Below are positions 7,518 through 11,264 of a stretch of 11,264 nucleotides of DNA, piece after piece. The notes beneath the pieces were generated by a model. The model saw only the letters and a list, made by a program, of their open reading frames with translations. It was not told the DNA's origin and did no database searches. Numbering within the stretch: the first letter of the stretch is position 1; the number at the start of each line of letters is the position of its first letter. Origin of the DNA: Alistipes sp. (GTDB taxonomy: Bacteria; Bacteroidota; Bacteroidia; Bacteroidales; Rikenellaceae). The stretch spans positions 1 through 11,264 of the forward strand of contig VSOO01000035.1 of NCBI GenBank assembly GCA_009774895.1, in the 5' to 3' direction. Made by a program: the position numbers and the translations under genes.

Positions 7518-8741
7518 TCAGGCTTCTATGCGTGAATCCTTGAGTCCGAGGAAGTAGAGTATGCCGTCGAGACCGATGGTCGAAATCGACTGCCGGGCCG
7601 TGGCTTTCACCTTGGGCTTGGCGTGGAATGCGATGCCGAGACCCGCGATGCTCAGCATCGGCAGGTCGTTGGCTCCGTCGCCTACGGCCACGGCCTGTTC
7701 GAGGTTGATTCCCTCGAACTGACACAGCAGCCGCAGCAGCTCCGCCTTGCGGCGGCCGTCCACCACTTCGCCCGTGAAGCGGCCCGTGAGGCGTCCCTCC
7801 TCGATTTCGAGTTCGTTGGCATACACGTAGTCGAATCCGTATTTTCGGCGCAGGTAGTTGCCGAAATAGGTGAAGCCGCCCGAAAGGATGGCGGTCTTGT
7901 AGCCCACGCGCTTCAGAATGGTCATCATGCGTTCGAGCCCCTCGGTGATGGGCAGGTTTCGCGCTATGTCCTCCATGACGTTCTCGTCCAGTCCTTTCAG
8001 CAGGGCCACGCGCTGCGTGAAACTCTCGCGGAAGTCGATCTCGCCGCGCATGGCGCGGGCCGTGATCTCGCGCACCTCGGCACCCACGCCGGCGCGGTCG
8101 GCCAGCTCGTCGATCACCTCGGTCTCGATGAGCGTGGAATCCATGTCGAAGCAGATCAGCCGGCGGCTGCGGCGGTAGATGTCGTCGCGCTGGAACGACA
8201 CGTCGAGCCCCGACTCCGAGAGGCTCATGAAGCGCTCCTGCAAGGCGCTCTTGTTCTCGTCGGTGAGCGATCCGCGCACCGAGAGCTCGATGCACGACTT
8301 GGCGGCCCGGTCGTCCTCGTGGAGCGGCATGCGGCCCGTGAGGCGGCGTATGGCGTCGATGTTGAGTCCGTTTTCGGCCACCGTGCCCGTGACTTCGGCG
8401 ATGTGGCGCGCGGTGACGCGGCGGCCCAGCAGCGTGATGATGTAGCGGTTCTTGCCCTGGCGGCCCACCCAGGCGTCGTAGTCGGCCTCGGAAATGGGCG
8501 TGAAGCGGATCATGACGCCCAGCTCCGAAGCCTTGAAGAGCAGCTCCTTCATGATGTTGCCCGACTTGTCGGAGGTCGTGCGGAACAGAATTCCGAGCGT
8601 CAGCGAGCGGTGGATGTTGGCCTGGCCGATGTCGAGGATGAATGCGTCGTAGCGGGCCAGTATCTCCGTGAGCGACGAGGTCATGCCGGGCTTGTCTTCG
8701 CCCGAGATGTTGATCTGAATGATTTCGACCTGATGTTCCAT
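7518..8741 (-). CDS. serB: Phosphoserine phosphatase SerB with N-terminal ACT domains
   Basis: Catalyses the last step of serine biosynthesis, O-phosphoserine to serine, in the cytosol. It has 407 residues. Residues 1 to about 180 form two ACT-like regulatory domains (the first begins IIQINISGEDKPGMTSSLTEIL, the second around RYIITLLGRRVTARHIAEVT), a layout also known from mycobacterial SerB2. The HAD phosphatase domain has all motifs: motif I DMDST with nucleophile D199 and acid D201, followed by ETEVIDELA; motif II SGGFTYF (S287); motif III K332; and motif IV GDGANDLPML with D355 and D359. E206 and R238 fit the substrate-binding Glu and Arg. The reading frame stays open upstream to 8975, but the MEHQVEI start at 8741 is right because a promoter box lies at 8770-8777. 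ACT domains suggest allosteric control, possibly by serine, which I infer only from the family. It heads a unit with the two lipoprotein genes, four bases from the first. Confidence 0.95.
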   Translation of the reverse strand: MEHQVEIIQINISGEDKPGMTSSLTEILARYDAFILDIGQANIHRSLTLGILFRTTSDKSGNIMKELLFKASELGVMIRFTPISEADYDAWVGRQGKNRYIITLLGRRVTARHIAEVTGTVAENGLNIDAIRRLTGRMPLHEDDRAAKSCIELSVRGSLTDENKSALQERFMSLSESGLDVSFQRDDIYRRSRRLICFDMDSTLIETEVIDELADRAGVGAEVREITARAMRGEIDFRESFTQRVALLKGLDENVMEDIARNLPITEGLERMMTILKRVGYKTAILSGGFTYFGNYLRRKYGFDYVYANELEIEEGRLTGRFTGEVVDGRRKAELLRLLCQFEGINLEQAVAVGDGANDLPMLSIAGLGIAFHAKPKVKATARQSISTIGLDGILYFLGLKDSRIEA

Positions 8742-8769
8742 GTGCGTCCTGTTGTTCTGTTGCAAAGTA

Positions 8770-8777
8770 CAAAGATA
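8770..8777 (-). promoter_or_regulatory. Promoter -7 element of serB
   Basis: On the minus strand the bases are TATCTTTG, a perfect TAnnTTTG element identical to those of pepD and obg. Transcription would start near 8763, giving a leader of about 22 bases before the ATG at 8741. The local DNA (about 8755-8795) is AT-rich in a GC-rich window. There is no convincing TTTG at the -33 position. The promoter separates serB from the upstream peptidase gene and probably drives serB plus both lipoprotein genes. Confidence 0.6.
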
Positions 8778-8998
8778 AGGATAAAAAACGGAAATCGGTT
8801 GCGATCTCCCCTCGGACCGGGTGCGAGACCTGCGGTCGTCGCGCTCCATCTTATATCGGTTGCGCCTCCCGCCGCTTTCGTCCGGGTCCGAATGCGTGCC
8901 GGCCGTGCCGACTCCCCCCCATATTCCGCTCCCCTTTTCCGGCAGGGGAAATGCGTGCCGCGCAGGGGTGCGCACTCCGGCTTTCCGGTTCTCCAGCC

Positions 8999-9046
8999 GT
9001 CGGCTCCGTCGCGCCCTGTGATCCTGTCGGCTCCGTCGCGCCCTGT
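8999..9046. repeat. Two-copy direct repeat, 27-base period
   Basis: A 21-base sequence occurs at 8999-9019 and again, identically, at 9026-9046, separated by six bases; both copies contain GGCTCCGTCGCGCCCTG. It lies in the 393-base gap between the peptidase gene and serB (8742-9134), where I find no convincing gene. A shorter repeat, AATGCGTGCC, occurs twice in the same gap, near 8891 and 8950, and a run of seven C is at 8914-8920. The period is a multiple of three, so it could be a relic of coding repeats, but no credible reading frame with a start surrounds it. It may also be a dispersed intergenic repeat of the genome. Confidence 0.6.
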
Positions 9047-9113
9047 TGTTCCATTGTCCTAGCGGGTACGGCGGAGCTGCCGGTGTCTCCGGGGGCCGTC
9101 CGTGCGCCGGAAA

Positions 9114-9131
9114 GCTTCGCCCGGGCGGAGC
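9114..9131 (-). terminator. Possible weak terminator hairpin after the M16 peptidase gene
   Basis: Three bases downstream of the peptidase stop codon the minus strand reads GCTCCGC, CCGG, GCGAAGC: a seven-base-pair stem (one G-T wobble) with a four-base loop, followed by TTT. The T-run is too short for a strong intrinsic terminator. The position is right and no better candidate is visible in the gap before serB, so I give it as a weak call. Confidence 0.3.
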
Positions 9132-9134
9132 GCC

Positions 9135-11264
9135 TCAATAACCGAAGAGCTCCTCCTGGGTGAGTACCTGCACCGGACCGAGGGTTTCGAGGAACTCCAT
9201 GTCCAGTTCGCGCGTGTCGCCCAGGATGCCGAACACGTAGTTTCTGCCGCGTACCCACTGCTCCTGGGTGCGACGTATGTCGTCGAGCGTCATCGACTCG
9301 ATCGTCTCGTAGATGTGGCGGTTGCGGTCGGTTTTCAGCCCCATGTCGCAGGCCTCCACGTAGCTCCACAGCACCTCGTCGCGCACCGTGCGCACGGTGC
9401 GCATGCGGATCAGCAGGGCTTTCTTGGCGATGTTGAACGCGGTTTCCGATTCGGGCATGTGTTCGATGATCTCGGCGAAGGCCTCCACCGCTTCGCGCAG
9501 CTTGTCCGTCTGCGTGGCGATGAATGCCAGGTAGCCGTAGCCGGTATCCGTGTGGCGCGGCTCGGTGATGCCCGCCTGGGCCGAGTAGGCGAGGCTGCGG
9601 GCCTCGCGCATCTCCTGGAATACGACCGAGTTCATGCCGCCCCCGAAGTACTCGTTGTAGAGCCGCACACGGGGGTCGTTCGCCGGATCGTAGTGTTCGC
9701 CGCGGCACGACACCTGGAGGTAGCGCAGCTGGTTGGCGTCGAAATGCGCGACGTAGACTTTGTTTTCGGGTGTGAGGAGCTGCTGCATGTGGGGAGCGTC
9801 CGGTGCCTCGGTCCGCGTGGGTGCGGGGTGGTGGGCCGAGAGCTCCGACCGCAGCTCCTGCTGGCTCGCCGGTCCGAAGTAAAGGATGCGGTGGGGCCCC
9901 GCGAAGAGTGTGCGCACCGAGCCCAGCAGCTCTTCGGAGGAGAGCTCCAGCAGCCGATCGTCGGTGAGCGTCGTGGCCCGCACGAAGTCGGGGCCGTAAA
10001 ACATCAGGCGCTGCAATGCGGTGTAGTTGCCGCTCTGGCTCATCTTGGCGTCCGCGCGCGACTTGAAGAGGTTCTCCTTCAGCGTGGCGAGGATCGCTTC
10101 GTCGGGCTGGGCCCGTGCGATCAGGTTCTCCACGATTTCCATCGCGCGGCCCATGTTCTCGCCCAGACCCGAGATGGTGACGTAGGAGCGTTCGCCCATG
10201 GTGCGGAGCGAGAAGTTGCAGGCGATGTCGTAGAGCTCGGCGTTGATCCGCTCGGCGCTCATGTCGGGCGTGCTCAGGTAGCGCAGGTAGCTCATGGCTG
10301 GCGAGAGGAGCGGATCGTGGGAGAAGCCGGTCTCGAAGACGTAGGTCAGCGTGAAGAGCCCCTCGCCGTCGTTGTGCTTGTAGAGCACCTCGGCCCCCGG
10401 TTCCCAGCGGAACGTGGACATCTCGCGGTTGTAGTTCACGAAGTGGGGTTCGATGGGATCGACCTGTGCGGCCTGCACCTCGCGCACGTAGCGGCTCGCA
10501 GTGTCGCGGTTCATGACGATGGGGGTGATGCGCGGCTTGCGGATCTTGCGCACGGTGGGGTCGGGGCCCTGGCGCTTGAAGACGATGGCGTAGCTGTCCG
10601 CACCCAGGTTCTCGCGCGCCCATGCCACGACCTGCTCCTTGGTGACGCGCGCCATGCGCTCCGTGCGGTGCACGGTCTCCGCCCACGGGGTGCCGTTGAT
10701 GAACGACTCGATGTAGAGGTCGGCGCGGCCCTCGTTGGTGCGCAGCGTCTGCATGAGCTCGGCCTTGTGGTTGTTCACCGCGGCCAGGATCAGCCGTTCG
10801 TCGAAGTCGCCCTCGCGCAGACGGGCCACCTGCGCGAGCAGCAGGTCGCGCACCTGTTCGAGGCTCTGGCCCGCCTTGGGGCGGCCCTCCACCGAGATCA
10901 TGCCGTAGTCCGCGCGCACGTAGGCCCCGGCATCGGACTTCAGGACCTGCTGTTTCTGGTTCAGGGCCAGGTCGAGCAGACCCGCCTTGCCGTTGTAGAG
11001 GATGCTGCCCACCAGCTCGGCCATGTCGGCGTCGGGAGTGGCCGCGCCGCCCGTGCGCCAGGCCAGCACCACGCTTTCGGCGTCGGTGCCGTAGACCCGC
11101 CGCACCACGGGTTCCGTGATCGGCGCCTCGGGTTCGAAGCACAGCTCCGGGACCTCCGCTCCGGGCTCCATGTCGCCGAAATAGCGGTCGATCACCTCGA
11201 TCATCCGGTCGGGGTCGAAGTCGCCCGAGAGGCATACGGCCATGTTGTTGGGCACGTAGTAGGT
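9135..11264 (-). CDS. M16 (insulinase/pitrilysin) family zinc peptidase, C-terminal 709 residues (partial)
   Basis: Clamshell-type zinc metallopeptidase that degrades peptides. The frame is open to the right edge and begins, as seen, with TYYVPNNMAVCLSGDFDPD, the end of the first catalytic M16 domain; the HxxEH zinc motif must lie outside the window. The next domain spans about 50-230, with WRTGG (69-73) and LVGSILYNGKAGLLDLALN. A hinge and second M16 half follow, inactive by family rule: FRWEPGAEVLYKHNDGEG, then FGGGMNSVVFQEMREARSLAYSA at 540-562, which holds the conserved Arg and Tyr region that helps bind substrate. The protein ends LTQEELFGY. Bacteroidota homologues of this style are usually about 930-970 residues with a signal peptide, so roughly 230-260 residues are missing; periplasmic location is therefore likely but unseen. 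The GTG at 11255 could be mistaken for a start, but the protein clearly continues upstream of it. Confidence 0.92.
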   Translation of the reverse strand, partial: TYYVPNNMAVCLSGDFDPDRMIEVIDRYFGDMEPGAEVPELCFEPEAPITEPVVRRVYGTDAESVVLAWRTGGAATPDADMAELVGSILYNGKAGLLDLALNQKQQVLKSDAGAYVRADYGMISVEGRPKAGQSLEQVRDLLLAQVARLREGDFDERLILAAVNNHKAELMQTLRTNEGRADLYIESFINGTPWAETVHRTERMARVTKEQVVAWARENLGADSYAIVFKRQGPDPTVRKIRKPRITPIVMNRDTASRYVREVQAAQVDPIEPHFVNYNREMSTFRWEPGAEVLYKHNDGEGLFTLTYVFETGFSHDPLLSPAMSYLRYLSTPDMSAERINAELYDIACNFSLRTMGERSYVTISGLGENMGRAMEIVENLIARAQPDEAILATLKENLFKSRADAKMSQSGNYTALQRLMFYGPDFVRATTLTDDRLLELSSEELLGSVRTLFAGPHRILYFGPASQQELRSELSAHHPAPTRTEAPDAPHMQQLLTPENKVYVAHFDANQLRYLQVSCRGEHYDPANDPRVRLYNEYFGGGMNSVVFQEMREARSLAYSAQAGITEPRHTDTGYGYLAFIATQTDKLREAVEAFAEIIEHMPESETAFNIAKKALLIRMRTVRTVRDEVLWSYVEACDMGLKTDRNRHIYETIESMTLDDIRRTQEQWVRGRNYVFGILGDTRELDMEFLETLGPVQVLTQEELFGY

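Noticed and set aside
7327..8772. Minus-strand open frame of 481 codons overlapping serB and lipoprotein A
   Set aside because: It is an out-of-frame shadow; the serB frame holds all HAD motifs.
8914..8920. Run of seven C as a possible phase-variation tract
   Set aside because: It lies outside any gene and well upstream of the serB promoter, with no surface gene next to it that it could switch.
8742..8975. N-terminal extension of SerB to an upstream ATG
   Set aside because: The extension would cross the TATCTTTG promoter box and has no resemblance to ACT domains; the family start is at 8741.
8851..11235. Minus-strand open frame of 794 codons overlapping the peptidase gene, extending into the intergenic gap
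   Set aside because: It is an out-of-frame shadow of the M16 gene. Its tail across the 27-base repeat reads like a Gly-Ala-Thr-Glu-Pro linker but has no independent start.
1..11264. CRISPR array, mobile element, tRNA, rRNA, toxin-antitoxin or defence genes
   Set aside because: No regularly spaced repeats, transposase or integrase motifs, terminal inverted repeats or cloverleaf sequences were seen, and the confident genes leave little unassigned DNA.

Overview
The window looks like chromosomal DNA of a GC-rich member of the Bacteroidota, most likely Alistipes or a close relative (Rikenellaceae). The evidence is threefold. Promoters carry the Bacteroidota -7 element TAnnTTTG rather than E. coli-type -10 boxes. 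AT-rich leaders without Shine-Dalgarno sequences precede the genes. The protein families are typical of the phylum: an 805-residue receptor-like outer-membrane barrel, DUF5689-type lipoproteins and a long M16 peptidase. The genus is inferred from GC content and protein style, not from a database match.

Layout: (1) 1-721, minus strand: first 240 residues of seryl-tRNA synthetase (serS), running off the left edge. (2) 722-1032: divergent intergenic region with one promoter for serS and one for pepD; the predicted pepD leader can fold into a long stem-loop. (3) 1033-4901, plus strand: pepD (cytosolic M20C dipeptidase), overlapping by one base (TGATG) a gene for a secreted, receptor-like outer-membrane beta-barrel. 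(4) 4983-5996, plus strand: obg GTPase with its own promoter and a very short leader. (5) 5962-8741, minus strand: a three-gene unit in the order serB, lipoprotein A, lipoprotein B. The two lipoproteins are diverged tandem paralogues, and the last one overlaps the 3' end of obg tail to tail. (6) 8742-9134: intergenic, with the serB promoter, a 27-bp-period direct repeat and a hairpin just after the peptidase gene. (7) 9135-11264, minus strand: C-terminal three quarters of an M16 zinc peptidase, running off the right edge.

Most of the window is core housekeeping: serine charging, serine synthesis, ribosome-linked GTPase and peptide turnover. The accessory part is envelope-related: the barrel translationally coupled to a dipeptidase, and the paired lipoproteins behind serB. 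A plausible but unproven reading is that the barrel handles peptides at the surface that PepD finally hydrolyses. I see no CRISPR array, transposase, integrase, phage gene, tRNA, rRNA or defence system, and nothing that clearly amounts to a new biological system. The points most worth following are the pepD leader stem-loop, the pepD-barrel coupling with its apparently eroded plug region, and the serB-linked DUF5689 pair.
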